Shown one piece after another: positions 1 to 8,191 of a stretch of 64,000 bases of DNA. A model generated the notes under the pieces. That model had not been told where the DNA came from. It worked only from the letters and a program-made list of their open reading frames with translations, and did not search any database. Position 1 is the first letter of the stretch; the number at the start of each line of letters is the position of its first letter. The stretch is from Colwellia sp. 20A7. Its GTDB lineage: Bacteria > Pseudomonadota > Gammaproteobacteria > Enterobacterales > Alteromonadaceae. A program made the position numbers and the translations under genes. The stretch lies in the NCBI RefSeq assembly GCF_009832865.1, contig NZ_CP047130.1:3844001-3908000 (forward strand), given 5' to 3'.

Positions 1-359
1 TCTTGTTGGAACATCATCATCATGTGACAACAAAATCACTAATTGCAGATGCCATATTACCTGAGTGTGGTTTCCTAAAAGCTATGAATTCGGGTGAGGG
101 TTTTTATAGTGTTGGCTGGCGATTTTCTATTAATATAGTTTTTAATCACAGTAAACTCATTGAGCTTTTAAAGAGTATCAAGGCTGATCGTATTAAAGCT
201 GTCTTTAATACAAATTTAGGGGCATTGGGATATAATATATCTGAAAATACCTTAACAGAAACAAAGCTTAATACGATTAAAGAAAGTCGCATCGAAATAA
301 TATCTGACAAGAAAGACGATTCCATTGAAGCACAATTAATGGACTGTATTCATCGTTAA
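1..359 (+). CDS. CobW/YjiA-family GTPase, C-terminal fragment
   Basis: This is the 3' end of a gene that begins before the window; the frame is open at the left edge and stops at 357-359. The visible ~118 residues match the CobW C-terminal domain: a hydrophobic strand, the stretch RIKAVFNT, and the near-terminal SRIEIIS signature typical of G3E metallochaperone GTPases. The nucleotide-binding half is outside the window. Family members deliver or allocate metal ions such as zinc. The neighbours (DUF3299 lipoprotein, ABC/FtsX pair and a Zur-like palindrome) favour a zinc role here, which is an inference. The gene converges on the DUF3299 gene with only ~50 bp between stops; a weak hairpin (GTAAGC/GCTTAC, 363-379) lies between them. 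Confidence 0.75.
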   Translation, partial: LLEHHHHVTTKSLIADAILPECGFLKAMNSGEGFYSVGWRFSINIVFNHSKLIELLKSIKADRIKAVFNTNLGALGYNISENTLTETKLNTIKESRIEIISDKKDDSIEAQLMDCIHR

Positions 360-411
360 AAGTAAGCCCTGTGCTTACCTTACGCCAGAAGTAATGATCA
401 TTCTTCTGTAT

Positions 412-1120
412 TCATTCTTCTGTATAAAACTCAATTGCATGCACATCCATAGAATAAGCCGCTATTGCTGTTTCATTCTCAACCAGCGAGGTTTTGATAA
501 TACCGGATACCCAATAGGCATCATAAAGAGACTCAAGCTCAAGTCCTTTTGGATAATTCACAAAAATCGTTTGATTCGGTGGCGGTGGTGGTAGATGAAT
601 ACATGCGCCATAATAAGGCACCATAAAAAACTGTGTTACCTTTTGTTCATCATCAAAGCCAAGTGGCACAATAAACGCCGGAATTTTTATGGGGGCATTA
701 TTAACAACAGGTTTAATACGAGTTGACACTAGTGCTTGTTGATAACGATCATTACTACTTTTTTCAATTTCATTTTTAAAGGTATCATTCAATTTATCAG
801 CCTCTGATCCGTCAACAATCTCATCGAGATAATCGGGCGGATTAAGTAAAGCATCTAAGTCGTCCTCAGGGATCAAGTCAAGCCAATCGGCTGTCATAAA
901 ATCATATGTCGGCAATGTTACGTTTTCTACTGCTTTTTCTTTTTCTAACGCGATCTGTTTTTTAGTTTCTGTTAATGGCGTATCTGTTAATGGCGTAGTA
1001 ATAGACGATGATTTTTTGTGCAACAACGGTAGAATTATTTTCAATAACCACCTCTTTTGACGATTGTTCACAGCCAAACATTAACAAAAAAGCGACACTC
1101 AATAGGCTTAATTTAATCAT
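412..1120 (-). pseudogene. DUF3299 lipoprotein gene split by a frameshift
   Basis: Two reading frames together make one protein. From ATG 1118-1120 the first frame gives a lipoprotein signal peptide (MIKLSLLSVAFLLMFGC, lipobox ending at Cys17) and then runs into a stop near 970. The long second frame, ending with TGA at 412-414, gives the mature part, whose C-terminal half (IKIPAFIVPLGFD, ACIHLPPPPPNQTIFV, VSGIIKT) is the DUF3299 domain. The frames meet near the A6 run at about 1013-1018 (minus strand GCACAAAAAATC), so one added or lost A rejoins them. DUF3299 proteins are periplasmic or lipoprotein companions of the adjacent type of ABC/FtsX transporter in zinc-responsive loci. The gene is either a recent pseudogene or a sequencing artefact. 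A short tandem repeat (GTTAATGGCGTA type) lies just after the break. Confidence 0.7.
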
Positions 1121-1144
1121 TTTTAATTAGGTTCAAAAAATAAG

Positions 1145-1185
1145 TTTAATAGTCAAATGATACACTGTATCATTTGACTATTAAA
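1145..1185. promoter_or_regulatory. 41-bp perfect palindrome, Zur-box-like operator
   Basis: The arms TTTAATAGTCAAATGATACA (1145-1164) and their exact complement (1166-1185) flank one central C. It lies in the gap between the divergent DUF3299 gene (start 1120) and the ABC ATPase (start 1221), so one site could control both. The inner 21 bp (AAATGATACA-C-TGTATCATTT) match the enterobacterial Zur box half-site pattern AAATGTTATA...TATAACATTT at about 16 of 21 positions, with the same odd centre. Zur repression in zinc-replete cells is inferred; the palindrome itself is certain. Confidence 0.6.
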
Positions 1186-1220
1186 ACAATTTTTAACCGT
1201 AATGAGTAATGACGTAAATA

Positions 1221-1907
1221 ATGGTAATTAATCTTTCTAATATTCATTTTAGCTACCCTAGCCAACCTAATATTCCATTATTAAATATTCCGTCTTGGTC
1301 ACTAGCTAATGGTGAAAATACTTTTATACACGGCCCTTCGGGTAGTGGTAAATCGACCTTACTCGGAATTTTAAATGGCTTATTACTGCCTAATCAAGGG
1401 CAAGTAAGTGTACTAGGTCAGCGTTTGGATAATATAACAAGCCGACAACATGATAAGTTTAGAGCCAATAATATTGGTTATATCTTTCAGCAATTTAACC
1501 TAATTCCTTACCTCAATGCTGTTGATAATATTCAATTAGCAAACTATTTCTCGCAATCAAGTGCAAAGTCGTCTTTTATTGATGAGGTAAAAATATTACT
1601 GACTACGTTAAATATGCCAGAGACAGACTGGGACAAACCGGTACGTAACTTAAGTATTGGCCAACAACAACGTATTGCCATTGCACGTGCCTTAATTAAT
1701 AACCCTAAATTATTAATTGCTGATGAGCCTACCTCTTCATTAGATAAAAACAATACAGATTCATTTATGGCGTTATTAATGTCGATCGTTGCCAAGAACA
1801 ATATCACCTTATTATTCGTTAGCCATGACATGTCGTTATCACATTACTTTAATAGGGTTGAGTCATTAAATGAGATTAACCAAGTAGATAATTTACATGT
1901 TAATTAA
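1221..1907 (+). CDS. ABC transporter ATP-binding protein (LolD/MacB type)
   Basis: A 228-residue stand-alone ATPase. Walker A GPSGSGKST is near residues 39-47, the signature motif LSIGQQQRIAIARAL is near 143-157, and Walker B LLIADEPTSSLD follows immediately. A Q-loop is visible in YIFQQFNL, and the switch His in FVSHD. This is the MacB/LolD/FtsE subclass, which powers a permease with a large extracytoplasmic domain and drives mechanotransmission or lipoprotein handling rather than classical import. The permease gene follows with an 11-bp overlap, so the two are translationally coupled. The locus resembles zinc-regulated ABC/DUF3299 operons in vibrios and pseudomonads; that role is inferred from context. 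Confidence 0.88.
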   Translation: MVINLSNIHFSYPSQPNIPLLNIPSWSLANGENTFIHGPSGSGKSTLLGILNGLLLPNQGQVSVLGQRLDNITSRQHDKFRANNIGYIFQQFNLIPYLNAVDNIQLANYFSQSSAKSSFIDEVKILLTTLNMPETDWDKPVRNLSIGQQQRIAIARALINNPKLLIADEPTSSLDKNNTDSFMALLMSIVAKNNITLLFVSHDMSLSHYFNRVESLNEINQVDNLHVN

Positions 1908-3168
1908 GCTAGCACTGAAAAGCCTAAAAAACCGTAAAGGCTCTATCGTCTTATCAATAATGGCGATGACGGTCAGTATATTTGTTCTCTTAGGCGTTGA
2001 GCATATTCGACATCAAACTAAAGAAAGTTTTTCTAACACCGTATCAGGGGTTGATCTTATTGTCGGCGCTCGAACAGGCAGTTTAAATTTATTACTTTAT
2101 TCTGTTTTTAAAATTGGTAGTCCAACCAATAATATGCGCTGGCAATCTTTCGAAAAAATCAAAGCAAACGCCAAAGTAAAGTGGGCAATTCCCCTGTCAT
2201 TGGGTGATTCACATAAAGGCTATAGAGTACTGGGGACGACAGCTGATTATTTTCAGTACTTTAATTATGGCAAGCAACACAACCTAGTACTTGCCAAAGG
2301 TAAAGCTTTCGAACATGTTTTTGATGTTGTCTTAGGTGCCCAGGTTGCCAATAAGTTAGGTTATCAAATTGGTGATCACATTGTCCTTACACACGGTATA
2401 TCAAAAACAAGCTTTAACACCCATAAAGACAACCCTTTTACTATTGTTGGCATTTTAGCGCCAACAGGAACACCTGTTGATCAAACATTACACGTCAGTT
2501 TACAAAGTATCGAAGCAATACACATGGGTTGGCAAAGGGGTCAGCAGGATAATAAACCGCAACATACGCATGGGGCTATTGAAGCGTCAGAGCTAACGGC
2601 GCTGCATGAAAAACTACAACCTAAAAGTATTACTGCGTTTATGTTGGGCCTTCATTCAAAAATGGCAACCTTTCGATTACAGCGAGAAATCAACGATTAC
2701 ACCCAAGAGCCTTTGCTGGCTATTTTACCCGGTGTTGCATTGTCTGAACTTTGGCAAATGATGACAATTTTAGAAAACACCTTATTATTAGTGTCAATAT
2801 TAGTTTTTGTTGCCGCCTGTTTAGGGGTAAGTGCCATGCTATTGTCGTCAATTCGTGAACGTACACGTGAAATTCAACTATTACGTGTTATTGGTGCTTC
2901 GCCACTGTTTTTATTTTTACTCATTGAGTTAGAAGCATTATTTATTACTATTGTCAGTATTACTTTAGGCTTGGGACTATTAACCTTAAGCCTTTTTATC
3001 GCACAAGAATATCTCGTTGCTTATTTTGGCTTGCATATAAGCATCAATACTATTTCGATTGAAAGTTTGTATTTATTACTAGCAATACTTTGTGCTTCAA
3101 TAATTGTTGCTATGATCCCGTCAATTATTAGCTATATACAATCAAAAAATCACGCATTAACGCATTAA
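1897..3168 (+). CDS. FtsX/MacB-like ABC permease
   Basis: A 423-residue inner-membrane protein. It has an N-terminal TM segment (GSIVLSIMAMTVSIFVLLGV), a large periplasmic domain (roughly residues 45-280), then three C-terminal TM segments around the FtsX motif SSIRERTREIQLLRVIGASP, which contacts the ATPase. This four-TM layout is the MacB/LolC permease type. Its start overlaps the ATPase end by 11 bp, so they form one transporter. The likely partner is the DUF3299 lipoprotein encoded divergently; if that gene is truly frameshifted, the transporter may lack a component. The substrate cannot be read from sequence; zinc homeostasis is suggested by context only. Confidence 0.85.
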   Translation: MLIKLALKSLKNRKGSIVLSIMAMTVSIFVLLGVEHIRHQTKESFSNTVSGVDLIVGARTGSLNLLLYSVFKIGSPTNNMRWQSFEKIKANAKVKWAIPLSLGDSHKGYRVLGTTADYFQYFNYGKQHNLVLAKGKAFEHVFDVVLGAQVANKLGYQIGDHIVLTHGISKTSFNTHKDNPFTIVGILAPTGTPVDQTLHVSLQSIEAIHMGWQRGQQDNKPQHTHGAIEASELTALHEKLQPKSITAFMLGLHSKMATFRLQREINDYTQEPLLAILPGVALSELWQMMTILENTLLLVSILVFVAACLGVSAMLLSSIRERTREIQLLRVIGASPLFLFLLIELEALFITIVSITLGLGLLTLSLFIAQEYLVAYFGLHISINTISIESLYLLLAILCASIIVAMIPSIISYIQSKNHALTH

Positions 3169-3563
3169 GTCTTATAATAGGCTACGTTGTGAAATATGAC
3201 GTTAACAGACTCTACGGGCTACTAAAGAAAACGTTTTAATTTGCCTCTTACACTAACTGAACCTGATTAACATGAATTGAACCACTGTGAAACGATAATA
3301 TTGTTGGCTGAAGGTGACTTTTCACCTAACAGTTATACTATATTTATTAATATTAGCCAACTATAGGGTTGGCTAATATCAAGACTTTAGATAGCTTTAT
3401 ATATATCTGGTTTATTATTTACACTAATTCGTTCAAGCTCATTATTTGACTAAATCCTACACTAATAAATTGATTTATCAAAAACAACAAACCTCCGGAA
3501 CAATTTTTGTACGTAAGGCTTCAAGTTTTTTATGCATGGAATTAAAAAAAGTTTAATGAATCA
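3169..3563. other. Intergenic region with two inverted repeats
   Basis: No supportable gene. A hairpin with 12-bp arms (ATATTAGCCAAC, 3350-3361, and complement 3368-3379) lies ~180 bp past the permease stop, without a T-tract. A smaller one (AGGTGA/TCACCT, 3312-3327) precedes it. Either could end the ABC operon transcript. The rest is AT-rich and featureless to me. Confidence 0.4.
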
Positions 3564-3776
3564 TTAATGTTTACAAGCCAACTTCCCCATAGATGTCAAC
3601 TTGACAATAATTTTATTTTTCGAGCCAACATTGCTTTCAATAAGCTCCACTAACCCAAGGTTATTTATTAAATATATGTAATCTGGATCACTTTGGCGAT
3701 AAAGCCGCGCCTCAAAATTTGAGTTAAACTGTCTCTGAAAATGACCATTATCTATCTTTCGTAAAATATCGAACAT
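3564..3776 (-). CDS. Small winged-helix-like protein, paralogue of the intron-borne gene
   Basis: A 70-residue protein. I do not recognise a named family. The helix-helix-beta layout (MFDILRKIDNG..., YIYLINNLGLVELIES..., IIVKLTSMGKLACKH) with the closing LTSMGK turn is typical of a winged helix. The protein encoded at 8266-8598 has the same order (LERLVNEGYIKATRF... AKLTSKGESCL) plus a C-terminal membrane segment. Reality is supported by the conserved upstream block shared with that gene: a -35 TTGACG, a 15-bp operator, and an identical ATAACATAGAGGT ribosome-binding region ending a few bases before ATG. It is probably a self-regulated DNA-binding protein; this is inference. Confidence 0.6.
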   Translation of the reverse strand: MFDILRKIDNGHFQRQFNSNFEARLYRQSDPDYIYLINNLGLVELIESNVGSKNKIIVKLTSMGKLACKH

Positions 3777-3824
3777 TGTATACCTCTATGTTATTATAAC
3801 AATTAGTTAATTAAGCTAAAACAA

Positions 3825-3874
3825 ACTGGTCGTACCAGTACAGGTATCTTATAACAATGGTTATAAATCGTCAA
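3825..3874 (-). promoter_or_regulatory. Promoter and palindromic operator of the small winged-helix gene
   Basis: On the minus strand: TTGACG (-35, complement of 3869-3874), a 17-bp spacer, a -10-like TAAGAT, then the inverted repeat ACTGGTACGACCAGT (3825-3839) just downstream of the -10. The same -35, spacing and operator recur before the gene at 8266-8598. An operator at the start of transcription of a small putative DNA-binding protein suggests autorepression. Confidence 0.65.
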
Positions 3875-3984
3875 ATACAAAACATATAATCCACTTATCC
3901 CCATGCATCAACCGCCTCCTTTAATATGTTGAATGCGAATAAAAAACTAGACTTATATTAACGAATATATGTGATTTATAAATT

Positions 3985-4025
3985 AAACAACGATCAAGTT
4001 ATAAGTACATGATCGTTGTTTTTTT
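3985..4025 (-). terminator. Hairpin terminator after the flavin reductase gene
   Basis: A 12-bp stem AAACAACGATCA/TGATCGTTGTTT with a 13-nt loop, ~43 bp beyond the stop of the minus-strand flavin reductase. The T-tract is strongest on the plus side (T7) and weaker on the minus side, so it may act in both directions. Confidence 0.65.
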
Positions 4026-4067
4026 ATTAAACTATTACAGCCACTTATAACACTCACTCATACCAGC

Positions 4068-4580
4068 TTAACATTTCACCAATCGAATAAATTTAGCAAC
4101 ATCTGTACTGTATTTATCAGGTATATAACCGTTTTGACAATTAGCATGGACATACCCATGATAATCAAGACCTAAGTAATTAAACGTTTTTTCAAATACA
4201 CGTAAAAAGTCACTATCCGCTTCAACACTAGCCGAGGTACAAACCACATAACCTGTTTTCTCTCGAAGTTTACGCCCATAAACCTTTAATGCATCTAACT
4301 GCAATAAATCGGTAACCCTATCGAGAAAAATTTTCATTTGTGCGCTAGCAGCGTACCAATAGATAGGTGAAGCAAAAATTATTTTTTTATAGTGTAAAAT
4401 TTCATTTATCACTGGCATAAAATCATCATTAATATTTGTATGTTCATAATCATAAGGGGAGATGTTTTTTTCCGAAAGATCAATCACGTCAACACTTAAC
4501 TCGTGACTAATCTCGTCTATCAATTTTCGAGTATTTCCAGTTGATCTTGCACTCGCAAGAATGACCACAATGTCAGTCAT
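4068..4580 (-). CDS. NAD(P)H-dependent FMN reductase / flavodoxin-fold protein
   Basis: A 170-residue cytosolic flavoprotein. The N-terminal loop ILASARSTGNTRKL (residues ~7-20) is the FMN-phosphate-binding S-x-R-x-x-S/G-N-T motif. The second flavin loop is ASPIYWYAASAQMKIFLDR (~70-88), characteristic of the WrbA/NADPH-dependent FMN reductase family. It follows the VOC gene on the same strand (gap ~67 bp), behind a SoxR-controlled promoter, so it is probably part of a redox-cycling-drug response, reducing quinones or flavins by two electrons. The family is clear; the substrate is not. A hairpin terminator lies just downstream. Confidence 0.8.
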   Translation of the reverse strand: MTDIVVILASARSTGNTRKLIDEISHELSVDVIDLSEKNISPYDYEHTNINDDFMPVINEILHYKKIIFASPIYWYAASAQMKIFLDRVTDLLQLDALKVYGRKLREKTGYVVCTSASVEADSDFLRVFEKTFNYLGLDYHGYVHANCQNGYIPDKYSTDVAKFIRLVKC

Positions 4581-4647
4581 CTAAAGCTCCTAGTTTTCTA
4601 TATTATAAATTTATTACGTTTATTTTCTGCTCAATGAAACGATAACT

Positions 4648-5064
4648 TTAATCATCATTATTTCGCTCTTGTGGCAGGTCACTTAGGTATTGAACAAATT
4701 CAACTTCATAACCACTTGGATCTAAAAAGTAAACATTTCTTCTAAACTGAGTAACAGCGCCTTGTTTTGCTATTTCAAAGCCCGCTTGCTTTAAACGAAG
4801 AATTACGGCATCAAGATCGTTGGTCACAAAAGAAAAGTGCGCTAAGCCTATTTGATGACCACTTAAATCACGATTTTCGCCAATGCCATTATCATTAAGC
4901 GCAATGTATTGATAATCATCACCAAAATGCAGCCAGTTACGCTCTACACCAGACCACTCATTCACGCCTTCACTTCTAACTCTCCAATGCGGTAAAGCCG
5001 CTTGATAAAAACTAAGTGATTCTTGTATATCGCTTATCACTAAATTTACATGCTCTAATCTCAT
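4648..5064 (-). CDS. VOC (glyoxalase/dioxygenase fold) protein, SoxR-regulated
   Basis: A 138-residue single-domain VOC protein. It opens with MRLEHVNLVISDIQESLSFYQ and closes with RRNVYFLDPSGYEVEFVQYL, the paired beta-alpha-beta-beta-beta modules of the superfamily. Candidate metal ligands are His5, His95 (LAHFSFV) and the C-terminal Glu in YEVEF. Members include glyoxalase I, fosfomycin and bleomycin resistance proteins and ring-cleaving dioxygenases; the reaction here is unknown. The start ATG (5062-5064) has an AGGAAG ribosome-binding site. The promoter is the SoxR box shared with the divergent soxR, so it is expected to rise with redox-active compounds. Confidence 0.8.
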   Translation of the reverse strand: MRLEHVNLVISDIQESLSFYQAALPHWRVRSEGVNEWSGVERNWLHFGDDYQYIALNDNGIGENRDLSGHQIGLAHFSFVTNDLDAVILRLKQAGFEIAKQGAVTQFRRNVYFLDPSGYEVEFVQYLSDLPQERNNDD

Positions 5065-5097
5065 ATTATTTACTTCCTATTCTGTAAAGATGATGCC

Positions 5098-5128
5098 ACT
5101 ATAAAACCTCAAGTTAACTTGAGGTAAA
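5098..5128 (-). promoter_or_regulatory. SoxR-activated promoter (SoxR box in 19-bp spacer)
   Basis: The 18-bp palindrome CCTCAAGTTAACTTGAGG (5107-5124) is the SoxR box known from the E. coli soxS promoter. On the minus strand it sits between TTTACC (-35, 5123-5128) and TATAGT (-10, 5098-5103), separated by exactly 19 bp. That over-long spacer is the hallmark of MerR-family activation by DNA unwinding. It drives the VOC and flavin reductase genes and overlaps the soxR upstream region, allowing autoregulation. Confidence 0.93.
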
Positions 5129-5157
5129 GTGTTTTATTAATTTATTTTGGAGGCAAT

Positions 5158-5598
5158 ATGGAAGAAGCAAATTTAACGGTAGGAAAAGTCGCAAAACGAT
5201 GCGGTGTGAAAGTATCAGCACTGCACTTTTATGAAGAGAAAGGCTTAATTCACAGCTTGCGAAATCAAGGTAACCAACGTCGATATAAAAAAGAAGTATT
5301 GCGACGAGTTTCATTGATCAAAGCAGCACAAAAAATGGGAATAAGTTTAGCAAATATTAAACAATCTCTATCAACCTTACCCAATAATAGAACACCTACC
5401 GCCGATGATTGGTCAGTGCTTGCGTCAAATTGGCAGCAAGAGTTGAATGATAGAATTCGTTACATGGAAAATATGAGGGACTATTTAACCGGTTGCATAG
5501 GTTGTGGTTGTTTATCGATGAAAAGTTGCCCTATTTATAATGAAGATGACAAATTATCATCACACGGTGTGGGTCCTGTTCTATTAGATAAAACTTAG
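5158..5598 (+). CDS. soxR: SoxR, redox-sensing MerR-family activator
   Basis: A 146-residue protein. The N-terminal MerR winged-helix DNA-binding domain (LTVGKVAKRCGVKVSALHFYEEKGLI, residues ~6-31) is followed by a dimerisation helix and the [2Fe-2S] cluster motif CIGCGCLSMKSC (near residues 117-128), which has the four cysteines of true SoxR. Oxidation of the cluster by redox-cycling compounds or nitric oxide switches on the bound promoter. The SoxR box lies 33 bp upstream in the divergent spacer. No soxS is nearby, so this SoxR directly controls the VOC/flavin-reductase operon, as in non-enteric bacteria. The ribosome-binding site GGAGG precedes the ATG at 5158. Confidence 0.93.
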   Translation: MEEANLTVGKVAKRCGVKVSALHFYEEKGLIHSLRNQGNQRRYKKEVLRRVSLIKAAQKMGISLANIKQSLSTLPNNRTPTADDWSVLASNWQQELNDRIRYMENMRDYLTGCIGCGCLSMKSCPIYNEDDKLSSHGVGPVLLDKT

Positions 5599-5705
5599 CT
5601 TTGCGACTGAATAACTTTATTTACTATCTACAAGTATTGGTATTTTTTAATAGGCGTAGATTTTGGTAAACTATTACCGCTGATATTCAATGAAAGATTC
5701 AATTT

Positions 5706-6518
5706 ATGCAACGACCACCACTTCGACAAGCCAAAAGCATCGAAAACGTATTTAATAGTGCTTATTGGCATCTGAGCCAACAAGATTTTACTATTACTGA
5801 AATTCGTAGCAAATTAGAACGCAAAACAGAGAACATTGACTGGATAGAGACCGTTCTGACACAACTTATTGAACGTGGTTATTTAAAAAACGATTTAGAA
5901 TTTACAATACGATATTGTGAATCTGCCTTTAGCAATGAAATAGGAAAAGGCGCAGTACAACACAAATTAAAAAGACGTGGAATATCGTCAAGTGATATCG
6001 AAAGAGCTATTGAGCAAGTCATTGAAGAACGTGATATTAATTTCTATGAAATGGCGAGTAATCGATTGCAGTCTCGGTACATCACCTTCGAAGGGACTAA
6101 TAAAGAGAAGGTTTATACTCAAATGACAACGCGAGGTTTCTCACGTTCACAAATAGATCGCGCTTTATCACAACACCCGGCACAGGCGACATTACGTAGT
6201 AAAATGGCAATAAAGGCTGAAAAAGCTGAGCTTGCAACTGAAATTATGAGGTTATACCGAAAAGGCAAAGGGCAAACACTTATTCTTAATGAGCTAAAAC
6301 AAAATCTTATTGATGTAACTGAGTTTGAAGAAACTTTATACCAATTAACGCTTGCCGGTGATATTGATTTTTATCAAAGCTGTAAAGATCAATTAGCCAA
6401 AAAGAAGTATGACTTGTCTGACTACAAAGACAAATCAAAGGCTTATGCTTATCTGTCACGAAAGGGCTTTACCAGTGATGAAATAAAAGAAGTTATGGCG
6501 TTAGAGCTAGATGTGTAA
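5706..6518 (+). CDS. recX: RecX-family regulatory protein, extended form
   Basis: A 270-residue protein. The N-terminal ~155 residues follow RecX: repeated three-helix units with motifs such as LIERGYLKNDLEF, GAVQHKLKRRGISSSDIERAI and VYTQMTTRGFSRSQIDRAL. RecX binds RecA filaments and limits their activity in recombination and SOS. The protein is much longer than the ~150-165 residues usual in proteobacteria. The C-terminal ~110 residues contain further units of the same kind (ILNELKQNLIDVTEFEETLYQL, AYAYLSRKGFTSDEIKEVM), so it looks like RecX with added repeats. recA is not adjacent in this window. Family assignment is good; RecA inhibition is inferred. Confidence 0.75.
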   Translation: MQRPPLRQAKSIENVFNSAYWHLSQQDFTITEIRSKLERKTENIDWIETVLTQLIERGYLKNDLEFTIRYCESAFSNEIGKGAVQHKLKRRGISSSDIERAIEQVIEERDINFYEMASNRLQSRYITFEGTNKEKVYTQMTTRGFSRSQIDRALSQHPAQATLRSKMAIKAEKAELATEIMRLYRKGKGQTLILNELKQNLIDVTEFEETLYQLTLAGDIDFYQSCKDQLAKKKYDLSDYKDKSKAYAYLSRKGFTSDEIKEVMALELDV

Positions 6519-6700
6519 AACATTCAGTCTAAATAATGGCCACTGTATTTTAATTTTAACTTCTCTTCTCCCTGATAGATTACTTATATTTAAAGAAGGA
6601 ACAAAAGTAGGTAAAAATATCATTCACTATCAAACATGTACATAAATTAAGGGCTTTGCTACATTTAAACGAACTAAATTACCATAATAAGAAGAAATCT

Positions 6701-7972
6701 ATGAAAAAAACATTATTATCCTCTTCACTTGCATTATTGTGTATTACTAGCTTACAAACACATGCCGTTACTTACATTACAGCAAAAGCAATGCTTGATG
6801 TGCAAAGCGGTAAACTAATCACATCCCCTCTAATAACGATTGATAATGGAAAAATCATAGCCGTTGAACGTAATAAAAAGCCCACGGTAGAAATAAATGA
6901 TGAGTATATACAGTTACCTGAACTTACGTTAATTCCTGGCTTAATGGATATGCACGTACATTTAACAAGTGACCCAACTGTATCGCGCAGTGAACGCTTA
7001 GGACAGTCTGTACCTCGTATGGCAATTAAAGCATCTTACTTTGCCAAGAAAACATTAGAGGCTGGTTTTACCACTGTTCGAAATTTAGGAGCTGCAGGCT
7101 ATAGTGTAATAGCAGTACGTGACGGTATTAATGCCGGTGATATCGTTGGTCCACGCATTTGGGCAGCTGGCCCATCACTTGGTATAACAGGCGGCCATTG
7201 TGATAATAATCGCTTACCTCCAGAGCTAAAACATACCGCAGAAGGTGTTGCAGATGGCCCATGGAATGTGCGTATTAAAGTACGTGAAAACATTAAGTAC
7301 GGTGCTAATGCCATTAAATTTTGTGCAACCGGTGGTGTATTCTCAAAAGGAACAAAAGTAGGTGTACAACAATATTCGTTAGCCGAAATGACAGCTATTG
7401 TTGAGGAAGCACATATGCGCGACCTGCCTGTTGCTGCGCATGCTCACGGTACCAATGGAATAAAAGCCGCCATAAAAGCGGGTGTAGATAGTGTAGAGCA
7501 CGTTAGCTTTTTAGACGATGAAGCAATTACACTCGCTTTAAAACATGGCACTTGGTTTTCAATGGATATTTATAATACTGAATACACTTTAACGTATGGT
7601 GAAGAAAATGGTGTTGACGAAGAGAACTTAAATAAAGAACGTCAAGTATCTAAAAAGCAGCGCGATAGTTTTAGTCGAGCAGTAAAAGCAGGCGTGAAAA
7701 TGGTATTTGGTACTGATGCAGCTATTTATCCACACGGCGATAACGCAAAGCAGTTTTCTCGCATGGTTAAATTTGGTATGACTGAGTTACAAGCTATTCA
7801 AGCGGCTACCATTAACAGTGCTAGATTATTAAAAATGGATAAAGAACTAGGGCAAATTAAAAAGGGATTCGCGGGTGATATAATTGCTGTTAAAGGTAAC
7901 CCTTTAAAAGATATTAGTACTTTAGAAAATATACCTTTTGTGATGAAAGCAGGCGTTGTTTATAAAAAATAA
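6701..7972 (+). CDS. Exported metal-dependent amidohydrolase (prolidase/imidazolonepropionase-like)
   Basis: A 423-residue protein starting at ATG 6701, chosen because a signal peptide (MKKTLLSSSLALLCITSLQTHA) begins there with GAAGAAA upstream; an earlier in-frame TTG at 6656 adds an unlikely leader. Amidohydrolase features appear in order: HVHL (metal His pair), KFCATGG (probable carboxylated Lys), AAHAHGTNGI and SVEHVSFLDD (two metal His), and FGTDAAIYPHG (catalytic Asp). The pattern matches exported Xaa-Pro-dipeptidase-like amidohydrolases common in Alteromonadales and xanthomonads. The protein is probably periplasmic and hydrolyses peptide-like amides; the exact substrate is unknown. A strong terminator follows. 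Confidence 0.8.
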   Translation: MKKTLLSSSLALLCITSLQTHAVTYITAKAMLDVQSGKLITSPLITIDNGKIIAVERNKKPTVEINDEYIQLPELTLIPGLMDMHVHLTSDPTVSRSERLGQSVPRMAIKASYFAKKTLEAGFTTVRNLGAAGYSVIAVRDGINAGDIVGPRIWAAGPSLGITGGHCDNNRLPPELKHTAEGVADGPWNVRIKVRENIKYGANAIKFCATGGVFSKGTKVGVQQYSLAEMTAIVEEAHMRDLPVAAHAHGTNGIKAAIKAGVDSVEHVSFLDDEAITLALKHGTWFSMDIYNTEYTLTYGEENGVDEENLNKERQVSKKQRDSFSRAVKAGVKMVFGTDAAIYPHGDNAKQFSRMVKFGMTELQAIQAATINSARLLKMDKELGQIKKGFAGDIIAVKGNPLKDISTLENIPFVMKAGVVYKK

Positions 7973-8002
7973 ACACATATCAGAGCAAAAAAGAGATAAC
8001 AA

Positions 8003-8030
8003 AAAGCCCAAATATTTCTATTTGGGCTTT
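8003..8030. terminator. Rho-independent terminator after the amidohydrolase
   Basis: An 11-bp stem AAAGCCCAAAT (8003-8013) with its complement (8020-8030) and a 6-nt loop, 30 bp after the amidohydrolase stop. It is flanked by A-rich and T-containing sequence, so it can work in both directions. Before the intron and island inserted to the right, it may also have terminated groEL from the other side. Confidence 0.8.
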
Positions 8031-8191
8031 ATAACATCAGGGTGATACGTAGAGTAAATTGTCTAATTCAAGGCGCTTAGTTGCGACGTGTAGTGTTTCT
8101 TAAACGAGCAATTAAGCAACGCAGAAGTAGACGATTTAATCAAGCATGATGTCGGGTAAGGAGCAGCTATTACTAGCTACCCCTCCCCTAA

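Noticed and set aside
7099..7314. Antisense frame within the amidohydrolase gene
   Set aside because: Shadow of a strong coding region, without independent signals.
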